From NCBI RefSeq assembly GCF_000218895.1, contig NC_015703.1, positions 1,239,501 through 1,303,500 on the forward strand: a stretch of DNA of 64,000 bases, read 5' to 3'. The number at the start of each line of letters is the position of its first letter. Position 1 is the stretch's first letter. The notes below the pieces were generated by a model. That model had not been told where the DNA came from, searched no databases, and saw only the letters and a list, made by a program, of their open reading frames with translations. Source of the DNA: Runella slithyformis DSM 19594 (GTDB lineage Bacteria > Bacteroidota > Bacteroidia > Cytophagales > Spirosomataceae). The position numbers and the translations under genes were made by a program. Of this stretch, positions 35,859 to 44,424 are shown in pieces.

Positions 35859-36125
35859 AGCGGAAGTAACAGAAGAACAGAAAAATGTAAAAGTTTAAAA
35901 TACCGCTTGTTAAAAACCACACTCCTTTTTCAGTTTCGCGGTTTCTCAACTTCACAATTGTATACCGCGCGGGCGGTCCCGTTTTCGGTTTCTAAACTCT
36001 CCGACTCTAACCTCCCAGTTTTACATTGTCCTGTTTTATATTTTTCGGTTTCTCGGTTTCTCATTTCACGGTTTTACATTTTTCAGTTTTGAGGTTCTCA
36101 ACCTCCCGATTTCCCTGCCACTTCA
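35859..36125. repeat. Degenerate CGGTTTCTC-type repeats
   Basis: No gene. The stretch repeats short related words: CGGTTTCTC, TTTTCGGTTTCT, TTTCAGTTTT, CCGATTTCC, all pyrimidine-rich on the plus strand, for about 200 bp (35930-36115). It looks like an old, diverged simple-sequence expansion. It separates the end of the GT9 gene from the convergent msrC gene. Confidence 0.5.
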
Positions 36126-36611
36126 TCACAGCAGCCTTTCCACCAATTTGACAACTTCTCCCAATCCCTGCGCATCTGCGGTGCTGAAATCATTCAGTTG
36201 GTCACTGTCGACATCCAACACCATTGCCACGCTCCCATCAGGCGCAAAAACGGGCAAGACAATCTCCGATTTGGATGCAGAACTACAGGCAATATGCCCG
36301 GGGAATTGTTCGACATCGGGCACTATGATCGTTTCTTTTCTTGTATAGCACGCCCCGCATACACCTCTATCGAAGGATATGCGCGTACACGCGATAGGCC
36401 CCTGAAAAGGCCCCAACACCAATTGTTGGTCTTTTTTGAGGTAAAAACCTACCCAGAAAAATCCGAATGCTTCACGCAAAGCTGCCGAAACATTGGCTAA
36501 ATTGGCGATTAGATCCGTTTCTCCTTCAAGAAGTGCTTCCATTTGCGGAACAAGGCTTTTGTATAGTTCTGCACGGTCAGCAGTTGCGGGAATGTATAAG
36601 GTTTCTGCCAT
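36126..36611 (-). CDS. msrC: Free methionine-(R)-sulfoxide reductase (GAF domain)
   Basis: A GAF-fold enzyme of 161 aa, cytoplasmic. It reduces free methionine-R-sulfoxide with thioredoxin. The family pattern is complete: 'FGFFWVGFYLKKDQQLVLGPFQGPIACTRI' with Cys75, 'GVCGACYTRKE' with Cys85 and Cys88, 'VPDVEQFPGHIACSSASKSEIVLPVF' with Cys109, and 'LDVDSDQLNDFS'. The Cys75/85/109 trio corresponds to the three redox cysteines in characterised members. Confidence 0.95.
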   Translation of the reverse strand: MAETLYIPATADRAELYKSLVPQMEALLEGETDLIANLANVSAALREAFGFFWVGFYLKKDQQLVLGPFQGPIACTRISFDRGVCGACYTRKETIIVPDVEQFPGHIACSSASKSEIVLPVFAPDGSVAMVLDVDSDQLNDFSTADAQGLGEVVKLVERLL

Positions 36612-36671
36612 GGTTTTTTTTATGATTGATGCGTGTAAGTACTTTTTGAACGTTGCCGTTATTCCATTGAT

Positions 36672-36920
36672 ATGTTTAGATTTACCTTCTGTCCTATCTT
36701 GATACGCATCGAATGTTTCGGTACAACATAACGCATTTTATTCTCAGGCACCGTTTCACTCTTGCGCTCCCCCCTTAGCGGCCAAATCGGCTTTATGGGA
36801 TATCAAGGCTCCAAAGTTCGGGTTTCTTATGAATTAGCCAAAATTTTACCCAAAGACGATCCTGATTTTCAATTATATGAATCGTTTATGGCCCGCTACA
36901 GTGAAGGGGGAGATTTATAG
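36672..36920 (+). other. Interrupted reading frame, possible remnant
   Basis: An ATG at 36672 opens 19 codons (MFRFTFCPILIRIECFGTT) closed by TAA at 36729; the same frame continues through 'RILFSGTVSLLRSPLSGQIGF' to an ATG at 36795 and on to TAG at 36918. The last 41 codons (MGYQGSKVRVSYELAKILPKDD...) look like protein. So the whole stretch may be one gene with a nonsense change, or a small 41-residue gene starting at 36795. The next frame starts with the GTG at 36921, straight after the TAG, in the same phase. Not resolvable here. Confidence 0.35.
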
Positions 36921-37208
36921 GTGATTGGGGGGTGGGAGCAACCGGCCAGATGTTTTTGTCACCGGTATTCAGGTAAAAGCAGTGTCAGCGAAGCTGTTTC
37001 TCGTACCATACCCTTCAGGAATGTAGGTATATTTTACACTGCTGCGATTCTTTTTGTCGGATTTACTACTTTTACAGCTTCTGACTTCAAAGGTACGGCG
37101 ATGATGGGAATTTTAGCCACCATTACATTGTTAATGGCAATACTGCCCAATTTAATCCCACTTTCGGCGTTTTTAGGTTGGATGAACAAAATGTTTGGAA
37201 AGAGCTGA
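36921..37208 (+). CDS. Small membrane protein, start uncertain
   Basis: A frame of 95 codons from a GTG at 36921. The first 35 residues have odd composition (WEQPARCFCHRYSGKSS) and may not be translated. The C-terminal 60 residues hold two hydrophobic helices ('VGIFYTAAILFVGFTTF' and 'MMGILATITLLMAILPNLI') and end 'LGWMNKMFGKS'. No ATG lies before the first helix. It precedes the DUF4834 gene by 50 bp. Confidence 0.4.
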   Translation: MIGGWEQPARCFCHRYSGKSSVSEAVSRTIPFRNVGIFYTAAILFVGFTTFTASDFKGTAMMGILATITLLMAILPNLIPLSAFLGWMNKMFGKS

Positions 37209-37258
37209 TAGTAAAAAAATACCAACCATTCGCTTTAACCAATAACCCTTTTAAAACA

Positions 37259-37498
37259 ATGAAAATACTTTTCAACATACTTCTCATTTTTATCTTCTTT
37301 GTAGCCTTTGTGCCTCCTTTCAGGCGTTTTATGTTCTGGCTGCTGGTGGGTCGACAGCTGGTAAAAGAACAGAAAAAAGCGAACCGCCCCGCTCCGCGTC
37401 ACGAAGGAGAAATCAGAGTGGAGCAAAAACCCTCTAACGCTGATCAATCACGGTTCAGAGGTGGCGAATACGTAGATTACGAAGAAGTAAAAGATTAA
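37259..37498 (+). CDS. DUF4834-like membrane-anchored protein
   Basis: A protein of 79 aa from the ATG at 37259 (MKILFNILLIFIFF). One N-terminal membrane helix (about residues 3-20), then a basic stretch 'FRRFMFWLLVGRQLVKEQKKANRP' and the closing 'GEIRVEQKPSNADQSRFRGGEYVDYEEVK', which is the conserved end of the DUF4834 family of Bacteroidota. Function unknown. Confidence 0.8.
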   Translation: MKILFNILLIFIFFVAFVPPFRRFMFWLLVGRQLVKEQKKANRPAPRHEGEIRVEQKPSNADQSRFRGGEYVDYEEVKD

Positions 37499-37576
37499 TT
37501 ACAGCTCGGTAGCCTGCCCGGAAAAGCGGTTCGTTTCTCTTCTCTGCGGGCTATCGACAGTTGACCTGTAAGGCAC

Positions 37577-38611
37577 ATGTGGGATTGGTTTTCCGTCGAA
37601 TGGTTTTTCCCGGCTAAATTACGGGCTTTTAGTTGGGCACACCCCTATTTTCTATACGGCATATTGGTCGTTCCTATTGCTTTTTGGCTTCGTCAGGCGT
37701 TTCATGCCGGCGCTTTTCAACGGTTAAGTATTACCTTTGTCAACCACGATACCCCAAAAAGCCTTTCGGTATGGGCCCGTTTGCTTTATCCGCTTTCAGG
37801 TTTTCTGGCGTTAAGCTGTCTGCTTATAGCCCTTGCCCGCCCCCAATCCGTCAATATTCTTACTGAACGTGATGCCGAGGTCATAGATATCATGATGGCA
37901 CTGGATATTTCCGAATCTATGCGTGACAAAGACCTCCCTCCCAGCCGATTGATGTCGGCCAAAGCCGTTGCTAAATCTTTTATCGGCGGGCGTTTGCAGG
38001 ACCGCATCGGGCTTGTCATATTTGCCGGAGAAGCGGCTACACTCTGCCCCTTAACCAACGATTACGAACTGCTCTACAGTTTTCTAGACGAAGTCAATCA
38101 CCGCCAGATCACCATCGCCGGCACCGCCGTGGGTAGCGCCCTGGCTGTGTGTATCAACCGATTGCGCGAAAGTATATCAAAATCAAAGGTAGTGGTTTTG
38201 TTGAGCGACGGCGAAAGTACGGCGGGCAATTTAGACCCTATCACTGCGGCCAAACTGGCCAAAGCCTTTGGCGTACGCGTGTATACGATTACCATTGGCC
38301 GGACTGCAGCCAAGCGGGCCCTGCCAGCTTCCGACACCCTTGCTTTAGCTTCTCAACAAACGGCACCGGACGAGGGCACTTTGCAACGCATCGCCAAAAT
38401 CACCAACGGCAAATTTTATCGTGCTACTGACAATACCACGCTCAAAAACATTTTTGCTCAAATAAATACTCTGGAGCGGGTAAAAGTTAAAAACCGACGC
38501 TATCAGGAGGTCAAAGATTTTTATCGCGTGTACCTTGATTGGGCATTGGCTTTTTTTCTGCTGATGATGTTTTTGAAGGTTACCTTTATTGCAAACGTAC
38601 TCGAAGATTAG
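37577..38611 (+). CDS. BatA-like VWA domain membrane protein
   Basis: A protein of 344 aa with a membrane helix near the N-terminus ('HPYFLYGILVVPIAFWL'), a second ('LYPLSGFLALSCLLIALARP', about 70-90), a VWA domain and a C-terminal helix ('WALAFFLLMMFLKVTFIAN'). The MIDAS motif 'ALDISESMRD' (DxSxS), 'TAVGSALAV' (Thr) and 'VVVLLSDGEST' (Asp) are complete, so metal binding is expected. BatA/BatB proteins work with MoxR ATPases; that partner is not in the window. The end overlaps the S8 peptidase gene by 26 bp, tail to tail. Confidence 0.88.
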   Translation: MWDWFSVEWFFPAKLRAFSWAHPYFLYGILVVPIAFWLRQAFHAGAFQRLSITFVNHDTPKSLSVWARLLYPLSGFLALSCLLIALARPQSVNILTERDAEVIDIMMALDISESMRDKDLPPSRLMSAKAVAKSFIGGRLQDRIGLVIFAGEAATLCPLTNDYELLYSFLDEVNHRQITIAGTAVGSALAVCINRLRESISKSKVVVLLSDGESTAGNLDPITAAKLAKAFGVRVYTITIGRTAAKRALPASDTLALASQQTAPDEGTLQRIAKITNGKFYRATDNTTLKNIFAQINTLERVKVKNRRYQEVKDFYRVYLDWALAFFLLMMFLKVTFIANVLED

Positions 38612-39800
38612 ACACTGCCGCCACTTGGATGCTTACCCGCGCAATGGGATCCGGGGTTCCATCGGGATCATTGGCAGCGGTTCCGAAGGTAGGCAAAGCC
38701 CGGCCGCGAATCAGTAAAAGCCCGGCCACGTGCGGGGCCGCCATAGAGGTACCCGATAATATCGCATAACGGCCGTTGGCATACGTAGACAATATTCGCA
38801 CACCATAGGCAGCCACGTCTACTGCATCATTGCCATAATTGGAAAAATCCGCAAAACGGCCCATACTGTCTATGGCCGAGACCGTAAAGACATTGGCGTG
38901 ATTGACGCGTCCGGGCGACGACGTATTGGCTGATTTTTTATCATTGCCTGCCGCGATGGCAAACAGAATACCTTTGTCGGCCGCTGCCTGAACCTGACGG
39001 TCCAGCGTGGTCGAAATACCGTCCAATCCTAAACTCATATTGACCACGTCGCCTGCCTTCCCATTCTGACTCACGTACGACACCGCCGCTACTACACTCG
39101 ACAGCCGCCCTTCACCTACCTGATCCAGGGCTTTGAGCGCTACCAATTTCACTCCGGAGGCCACGCCTACGATACCGATGGTATTATTGAGCGCTCCGAT
39201 GATTCCCGCTACGTGCGTACCGTGCCCGTTGTTGTCATCAGCCGACGTTTGTCCTGTAATGAATGATTGGCTGCGTTGGGTATCTACATTCAGATCAGGA
39301 TGATCAAGATCAACCCCCGTATCAATGATCCAGACTGTTTTATCCTCGAAGTTTTTCCCGTTTCCGTAACCTGTTTTTCGAGTGCTCCACGTTACTGAGG
39401 AAGGCGCGACTACATCTACGCATCCGCAAATACTCACTTTGCGGTCAGGTTCGACAAGCTCAACGGATTGAGCCGACTGTAGCGTTTTTACGTCCGTTTC
39501 GGATAGTTTTGCCACAAATCCCCGCCTTTTGCCGCCAAAAGCCGTTCGGACAGCACCGGTAGGAAGGTGATATTTAGTGAGAAGTTGTTCTGAAAATGCC
39601 GCAATGCGCGCATTGGTGGCAGTCGAGCTAAGCACCGACGTTTCTGCGTTTTCTTTTAAGGTGATGATATATTCTCCTTCAATGACTTCGCCGCTATGGG
39701 CCGAGGCAGCTACGAGGCAATCGGCCGCAGGTTCAGGAACGCCTTCACTTTCGCAGGCGGCAAGGCACAATAGCCCCAAAATAAAGTTTACCTTCTTCAT
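38586..39800 (-). CDS. Lipoprotein subtilase (S8 family) with I9 propeptide
   Basis: A protein of 404 aa. Lipobox 'LCLAAC' (Cys16), an inhibitor I9-type propeptide ('GEYIITLKENAETS', 'FGGKRRGFVAKLSETDVKTLQSAQSVELVEPDRKV'), and the proteinase K-like catalytic domain with Asp160 ('VWIIDTGVDLDHPDL'), His193 ('NNGHGTHVAGI') and Ser352 ('LSGTSMAAPHVAG'). It should be an active, surface or periplasmic serine protease. The last 8 codons are opposite the end of the VWA gene. Confidence 0.94.
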   Translation of the reverse strand: MKKVNFILGLLCLAACESEGVPEPAADCLVAASAHSGEVIEGEYIITLKENAETSVLSSTATNARIAAFSEQLLTKYHLPTGAVRTAFGGKRRGFVAKLSETDVKTLQSAQSVELVEPDRKVSICGCVDVVAPSSVTWSTRKTGYGNGKNFEDKTVWIIDTGVDLDHPDLNVDTQRSQSFITGQTSADDNNGHGTHVAGIIGALNNTIGIVGVASGVKLVALKALDQVGEGRLSSVVAAVSYVSQNGKAGDVVNMSLGLDGISTTLDRQVQAAADKGILFAIAAGNDKKSANTSSPGRVNHANVFTVSAIDSMGRFADFSNYGNDAVDVAAYGVRILSTYANGRYAILSGTSMAAPHVAGLLLIRGRALPTFGTAANDPDGTPDPIARVSIQVAAVSNLRVRLQ

Positions 39801-39911
39801 GGATTTTCGTCGTCAGTAGATTTCGCAAAAAAGGTAAAACGTAGAGCATTGAGTAAAAGGGGGCTATATTCGATAGATGTAACGCATGATAAGGGGCCGA
39901 AATTGCTTGGG

Positions 39912-39965
39912 TAAAAACAAAATTGTCAGTATACAGCCGCTGTTGTTGCAACTGTATACTGACAA
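39912..39965 (-). terminator. Terminator of the OmpH-like gene
   Basis: TTGTCAGTATACAG (39923-39936) and CTGTATACTGACAA (39952-39965) form a perfect 14-bp stem with a 15-nt loop. On the minus strand it is followed by TTTTGTTTTT. It lies 25 bp beyond the stop at 39990. Confidence 0.8.
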
Positions 39966-39989
39966 TGATTAAAACACAACCCGGAAGCT

Positions 39990-40598
39990 TTATTTTTTAG
40001 CTTTTGCGGCTTCTTTTTCTTTGTATTCTTTATTCAACCCTTCCACCATTTTTTTAGTTACATCCAGATTGGCATCGGCAAAAAGAATGCCTCCTCCTTT
40101 GCTGTAGCCCAATACAAATTCGTAGCCGTTTTCTTTATTATAGCTTTTGATGTAATCAAAGATATTGCCGTAAAACTCTTCCGTTTTCTTGATACGCTCT
40201 TCGTCCAATTTACGTAATTGCTCATCACGGTATTTGGTAATATCCTGCTCTTCTTTTGCCAATTGCGCCTGAGCCGATTGAGCCTGATCCTGCGATAAAG
40301 CCCCCTGCTGGGCACGCTGCTGGAAAAAAGCCACTTTATTTTGGAAAGAGCGGCCTTTATTAGCCAAATCATTTTCTAACTGAAATCCTTTGCTTTCAAA
40401 CTCTTTTTGAAAGTCTTTGTAGTAATCATAGTTTTTGAGGAGGCTGTCGGCCTGTACATACACGATCTTTTTGCCTTTTGATGCCTCCGAAACGCTACCG
40501 CCCGCGCTGTCGGAGGAATGATGTGCATAGTGCTGGTATCCTAAAAAAATCACCGCCACAGTCAAAATCGCATTCCAAATAAGTAGTCCGTTTTTCAC
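39990..40598 (-). CDS. OmpH/Skp family periplasmic chaperone
   Basis: A protein of 202 aa. An N-terminal signal or anchor ('NGLLIWNAILTVAVIFLGYQHYAHH'), then 'KKIVYVQADSLLKNYDYYKDFQKEFESK' (the OmpH start 'IAYVDSE.L...'), a long charged coiled coil rich in Gln/Ala ('FFQQRAQQGALSQDQAQSAQAQLAKEEQDITKYRDEQLRK'), and the 'YEFVLGYSKGGGILFADANLDVTKKMVEGLN' end. Skp holds outer-membrane proteins unfolded across the periplasm. The hydrophobic start may be an anchor rather than a cleaved signal. Confidence 0.92.
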   Translation of the reverse strand: MKNGLLIWNAILTVAVIFLGYQHYAHHSSDSAGGSVSEASKGKKIVYVQADSLLKNYDYYKDFQKEFESKGFQLENDLANKGRSFQNKVAFFQQRAQQGALSQDQAQSAQAQLAKEEQDITKYRDEQLRKLDEERIKKTEEFYGNIFDYIKSYNKENGYEFVLGYSKGGGILFADANLDVTKKMVEGLNKEYKEKEAAKAKK

Positions 40599-40731
40599 AA
40601 TAAAAATGTTTTAAGTTATACTATAAGTTAGTTATTAGTGGTAAAGAGTTAATTATTATACGTAAAGAACTGATAACCAAAATCATACTGATGGATTATC
40701 CGATAATGATCAACGCCCGCTATTGAACGGG

Positions 40732-40739
40732 CAAAGTTA
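40732..40739 (-). promoter_or_regulatory. -7 promoter element of the OmpH-like gene
   Basis: On the minus strand TAACTTTG (CAAAGTTA on plus), exact TAnnTTTG match, giving a leader of about 125 nt to the start at 40598. No -33 TTG found. It lies just after the terminator of the haloperoxidase gene. Confidence 0.45.
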
Positions 40740-40757
40740 GAAATAATACTGTACCTT

Positions 40758-40805
40758 AAAAAAAAAAGTCGCTTACTTGTAGGGAATCCCAAACAGGTAA
40801 GCGAC
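40758..40805 (-). terminator. Terminator of the haloperoxidase gene
   Basis: GTCGCTTACTTGT (40768-40780) and ACAGGTAAGCGAC (40793-40805) pair with one G-T; on the minus strand the stem is followed by a run of T (A run at 40758-40767). Confidence 0.88.
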
Positions 40806-40834
40806 AGTTATGCCTCTTCATTAAGGCATTCAAT

Positions 40835-42220
40835 CTATTTTTTCCATTGCAGCGCGTTGATATTCTGGCCGATCTTGCGCCCTTCTTTCAAGCCCGTATC
40901 GTTGTCCTGAAACGTATGGATCCCCCCTAAAAACCGTGAATAAGCAGACTCTTCTGCGGCAGCCCAGAGGGATTTGAAAGAGCGGGCTTTGAAATCCACA
41001 TTGCGTTTTGGATCACGTACACGGTTTACGTGCGAGTCATCCACAAAAGCAAAATCTGTACCAAACACAGCTTCCAAAGCCACGGCCGAAGCTGACGACT
41101 GCGTAGAATGCCCGGAAGAATACCCCGGAAAAGGCGGGGCCGGCCAAAAAGGAATCCATTTTGGATCAATGGCCCGACGGACAAAGGTGTAAGGACGCTC
41201 GTTATTAAAGGCATATTTACATTTCCAACACAAAATAAAGGCATCCGCAACGGCAATACCTGTACGGGCCAGGGCCTCTGCGGCTTTATCTAGAGACACT
41301 TTACTGTTTTTTATAGCTATACGGGCAAGGTTATACGAATGCCCGGGCGGCGTAAAGGTTTCACTTGGATCATCTGCCCACCAAACTGCAATTTCCTTTT
41401 CCGGTTGAGTTAAGATCATGTTCTTTTTGTAAACATCAAAATATTGCTGAAAATAGGGCGAATTCACTTGGGTAGAAACAGGAAGCGGAGGAGGCATTGG
41501 CATAGAAGCATTTTGCTTCAAAAAGGTACGGTTTTTACCCCAATAGGGCTGCATAGGAATCAACTTGCCGTTTTCGGTAGGTTGCCACGCCCCCGGTGCA
41601 ACAGGCACTTTATAATCTGCCGGAAAATTACGGTTAAACCCTTCGTGACCGCCGTCGGTTTTTGACCATTCAAAGATTGCCTTTGCCACGGCATTCCCAT
41701 AGGTTTCGGAACGCTCAATGACTTCCTGATTACTTTCTGCCAAAAAGCCTGCCCGTAACGCTGATGCCAATGAATCGGCCATTTTCCTCGCCTTTTCAGG
41801 CGCATTGGACCAACTGTTTTTGGCCATAAAAAGTTGGGCTGCATTCGCACTGGCAGCCCAGTGGTATTCTTTGCCCGCTTCCGGTTGAGGGAGGGTTTGG
41901 AGTCCGTTGAGCTGTCCGGCCAATGAACGGTTTGTTTTAATGCCGGGCACTATTGATTCATACATGGCCAATCCGGCATATCCCAATGCCCGAGAAGCTA
42001 CGGGAGGCGTAAAACCGGGGCTTTGTTGGACCAATTTCAGGCTCATTTCCGACCACTTTAGGGCCACATCAGCCGTGTAGGTCTCGGCACCTTTCGAATT
42101 ATCGGTAGGATTCGCAGGGTCATTGGGTGTTCTACAGCTATAAATCACCATTACCAATGCTACCGCTATAGCAGCATTGAGAATCCCCCGATACAATGGT
42201 TGCAACAGATTAACTTTCAT
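40835..42220 (-). CDS. Vanadium-dependent haloperoxidase (PAP2 superfamily) lipoprotein
   Basis: A protein of 461 aa with a lipoprotein-like start ('AIAVALVMVIYSC'). The three motifs of the vanadium haloperoxidase/PAP2 site are exact: 'KYAFNNERP' (K-x6-RP), 'GYSSGHSTQ' (SGH) and 'SRFLGGIHTFQD' (SR-x5-H-x3-D). Haloperoxidases oxidise halides with H2O2; acid phosphatases of the superfamily share the site, so activity is not fixed by sequence. Bacteroidota have many such proteins. It lies alone with its own terminator. Confidence 0.92.
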   Translation of the reverse strand: MKVNLLQPLYRGILNAAIAVALVMVIYSCRTPNDPANPTDNSKGAETYTADVALKWSEMSLKLVQQSPGFTPPVASRALGYAGLAMYESIVPGIKTNRSLAGQLNGLQTLPQPEAGKEYHWAASANAAQLFMAKNSWSNAPEKARKMADSLASALRAGFLAESNQEVIERSETYGNAVAKAIFEWSKTDGGHEGFNRNFPADYKVPVAPGAWQPTENGKLIPMQPYWGKNRTFLKQNASMPMPPPLPVSTQVNSPYFQQYFDVYKKNMILTQPEKEIAVWWADDPSETFTPPGHSYNLARIAIKNSKVSLDKAAEALARTGIAVADAFILCWKCKYAFNNERPYTFVRRAIDPKWIPFWPAPPFPGYSSGHSTQSSASAVALEAVFGTDFAFVDDSHVNRVRDPKRNVDFKARSFKSLWAAAEESAYSRFLGGIHTFQDNDTGLKEGRKIGQNINALQWKK

Positions 42221-42426
42221 ACTTTATCGTTAAAGTAACATCAGGACAGAAGAAGGATAAACAGAAAAACTAACATCAAAAATAATGCCAATGTTAATTT
42301 ACAGGCTCAAAAATAAGCCATAAGTACAAACAGTAACGTAAAGGGATATTTTAACGAATAGCGGCAGCATAGCACAGGCTTATTGCTGCATAATGAGCTG
42401 TACCCTCCGGCAACCGATTCGGGGAG

Positions 42427-42792
42427 CTATTTTATGACCTTGCCGGGGGCCATTGAAAAATCACGAATTCCAATTCCTTCCATCACCAAGGTATGGGCAC
42501 CGGTGATACAGAATCTACCGATTTCGGCGTTGTTCTGGATCGTTGCCCGCAACCGCTGCCCACCACAGCACCGTGGACAATCGCTCCATGCCCTACGGTT
42601 ACGTCATCTCCAATGAGCGTTGGTGAACCCTCATCTGCGTGCAATACTGCCGCATCCTGAATATTGGTGCGATGCCCGATGATGATTTTTTCAACATCGG
42701 CCTGTATTACTGCTCCGTACCGGACAGACACCTATTCGCCAAGCGTGACCCGCCCCATGACAGATGCAGCAGAAGCAATAAAACGGCTATGG
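42427..42792 (-). pseudogene. Decayed gamma-carbonic anhydrase family gene
   Basis: Directly after the glmM stop, the minus strand reads 'HSRFIASAASVMGRVTLGE', then TAG, then 'VSVRYGAVIQADVEKIIIGHRTNIQDAAVLHADEGSPTLIGDDVTVGHGAIVHGAVVG', the left-handed beta-helix core of a gamma-carbonic anhydrase/PaaY-type protein. The frame is then lost; the next frame continues 'RATIQNNAEIGRFCITGAHTLVMEGIGIRDFSMAPGKVIK' and ends at TAG (42427-42429). The usual first strand and start codon are missing, an in-frame amber codon and a frameshift are present, and a short deletion sits near the end. So the gene is inactive. Confidence 0.85.
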
Positions 42793-42793
42793 G

Positions 42794-44188
42794 TCAGCTT
42801 TGGATCGCCTCTTTAATGTCGGCAATTATTTTCTTGGCTAAGTGGTCGGCCGTAGAAGCGGTTTCAGATTCCGAGTAGATACGAATAATGGGCTCTGTAT
42901 TAGATTTGCGCAAGTGTACCCATTCTTTGTTGAATTCTATCTTTACTCCATCTATCGTATTGACCGGGTTTTTGGCGTATTTTTTACTGATTTTTTCCAG
43001 TACGCCATCCACGTCGATGTCAGCGGTCAATTCGATTTTATTTTTGGAAATATGATAATTGGGGTACGTACGACGTAGCATGGAAGCAGATTTGCCAAAC
43101 TTAGCCAGATGGCTCAAAAATAACGCAATGCCCACCAACGAGTCACGCCCATAGTGTAAATCAGGGTAAATAACACCGCCGTTGCCTTCTCCTCCAATGA
43201 CGGCATTGTTGGCTTTCATCATGTCTACCACGTTTACTTCTCCCACCGCCGAGGCAAAATACGCCCCCCCTGCTTTAAGCGTTATATCCCGAAGGGCACC
43301 GGTGGAGGAGAGATTGGAAACTGTATTTCCTACTTTGTGCTTCAGCACGTAATCAGCCACGGACACCAGCGTGTATTCTTCGCCAAACGGCTGTCCGTCT
43401 TCACAAATGAGTGCCAAACGGTCCACATCCGGGTCTACCACAATGCCCAGATCAAAATCACCTCGGGTCATTTCACGGCTGATCTCAATTAAATTTTCAG
43501 GAAGCGGTTCAGGATTATGAGCAAAATCGCCGGTCGGCTCGCAGTTAATAAGTTTTATATTGCCTTTTTCAATACCCAACGCTTCCAAAAGCATTGGTAC
43601 TGCGATTCCGCCGGTAGAATTGACGGCATCGACCGAAATTTTAAAGTTTCTGGCAACAATTGCGTCTCTGTCTACCAGCGGAAGGGCCAAAATCAGGTCG
43701 ATGTGTTTTTGGAGATACGTACTGTCCATACGGTAAGCCCCTAATTTACGCACTTCGACAAAATCAAAGTCTTCGCTTTCTGCCAGTGCCAGTACATCCG
43801 CGCCATCCTGTCCTGAAATAAACTCTCCTTTGTCGTTCAACAATTTCAGGGCGTTCCACTGAATGGGATTATGACTTGCCGTGAGGATGATCCCCCCCGA
43901 TGCGCGTTCGATCGGCACGGCGATTTCGACCGTAGGTGTGGTGGAGAGGCCCAGATCCAGTACTTCAAAGCCCAATCCCTGTAATGTGGATGCTACCAGT
44001 TTAGCGACCATTTCTCCCGAAAGCCGGGCATCCCGACCAATTACTATTTTTAAATTAGCAGGGTTTTTACGTTTTAGCCATGTACCAAAGGCGGCTGAAA
44101 ACTTTACGACGTCAATCGGCGTCAGGGAATCTCCTGTTTTCCCCCCAATCGTACCGCGTATACCGGAGATAGATTTAATTAATGCCAC
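42794..44188 (-). CDS. glmM: Phosphoglucosamine mutase / phosphohexomutase
   Basis: A protein of 464 aa of the alpha-D-phosphohexomutase family, converting glucosamine-6-phosphate to glucosamine-1-phosphate for cell-wall synthesis. Active-site phosphoserine loop 'TASHNP' with Ser105, metal loop 'VVDPDVDRLALICEDG', sugar loop 'VIGGEGNGGVIYPD' and the C-terminal 'RKSNTEPIIRIYSES' phosphate site are all present. Bacteroidota members are annotated as glmM, though a phosphomannomutase activity cannot be excluded. Starts with MALIKSISGIRG. Confidence 0.93.
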   Translation of the reverse strand: MALIKSISGIRGTIGGKTGDSLTPIDVVKFSAAFGTWLKRKNPANLKIVIGRDARLSGEMVAKLVASTLQGLGFEVLDLGLSTTPTVEIAVPIERASGGIILTASHNPIQWNALKLLNDKGEFISGQDGADVLALAESEDFDFVEVRKLGAYRMDSTYLQKHIDLILALPLVDRDAIVARNFKISVDAVNSTGGIAVPMLLEALGIEKGNIKLINCEPTGDFAHNPEPLPENLIEISREMTRGDFDLGIVVDPDVDRLALICEDGQPFGEEYTLVSVADYVLKHKVGNTVSNLSSTGALRDITLKAGGAYFASAVGEVNVVDMMKANNAVIGGEGNGGVIYPDLHYGRDSLVGIALFLSHLAKFGKSASMLRRTYPNYHISKNKIELTADIDVDGVLEKISKKYAKNPVNTIDGVKIEFNKEWVHLRKSNTEPIIRIYSESETASTADHLAKKIIADIKEAIQS

Positions 44189-44424
44189 TTGTCTTTTATG
44201 CTTTTTAACTATGTGAATACCGTTTCAAAAGTAGCAATTTTTAGGCACAATCGACTTAATGTTGTAAAATTGCTCTGCTTTCACCAAGTTGGAAGCCATT
44301 GCAATGGATATATTACCTAAGTCAAATTAGTATAGTATACGATTTTAATCTTATTCAATCATTTTTTTTCTCCCCGAAAAGTTATTAGTTAGTACTTTAT
44401 TTCATCTAACTTAACCGTAAGATC

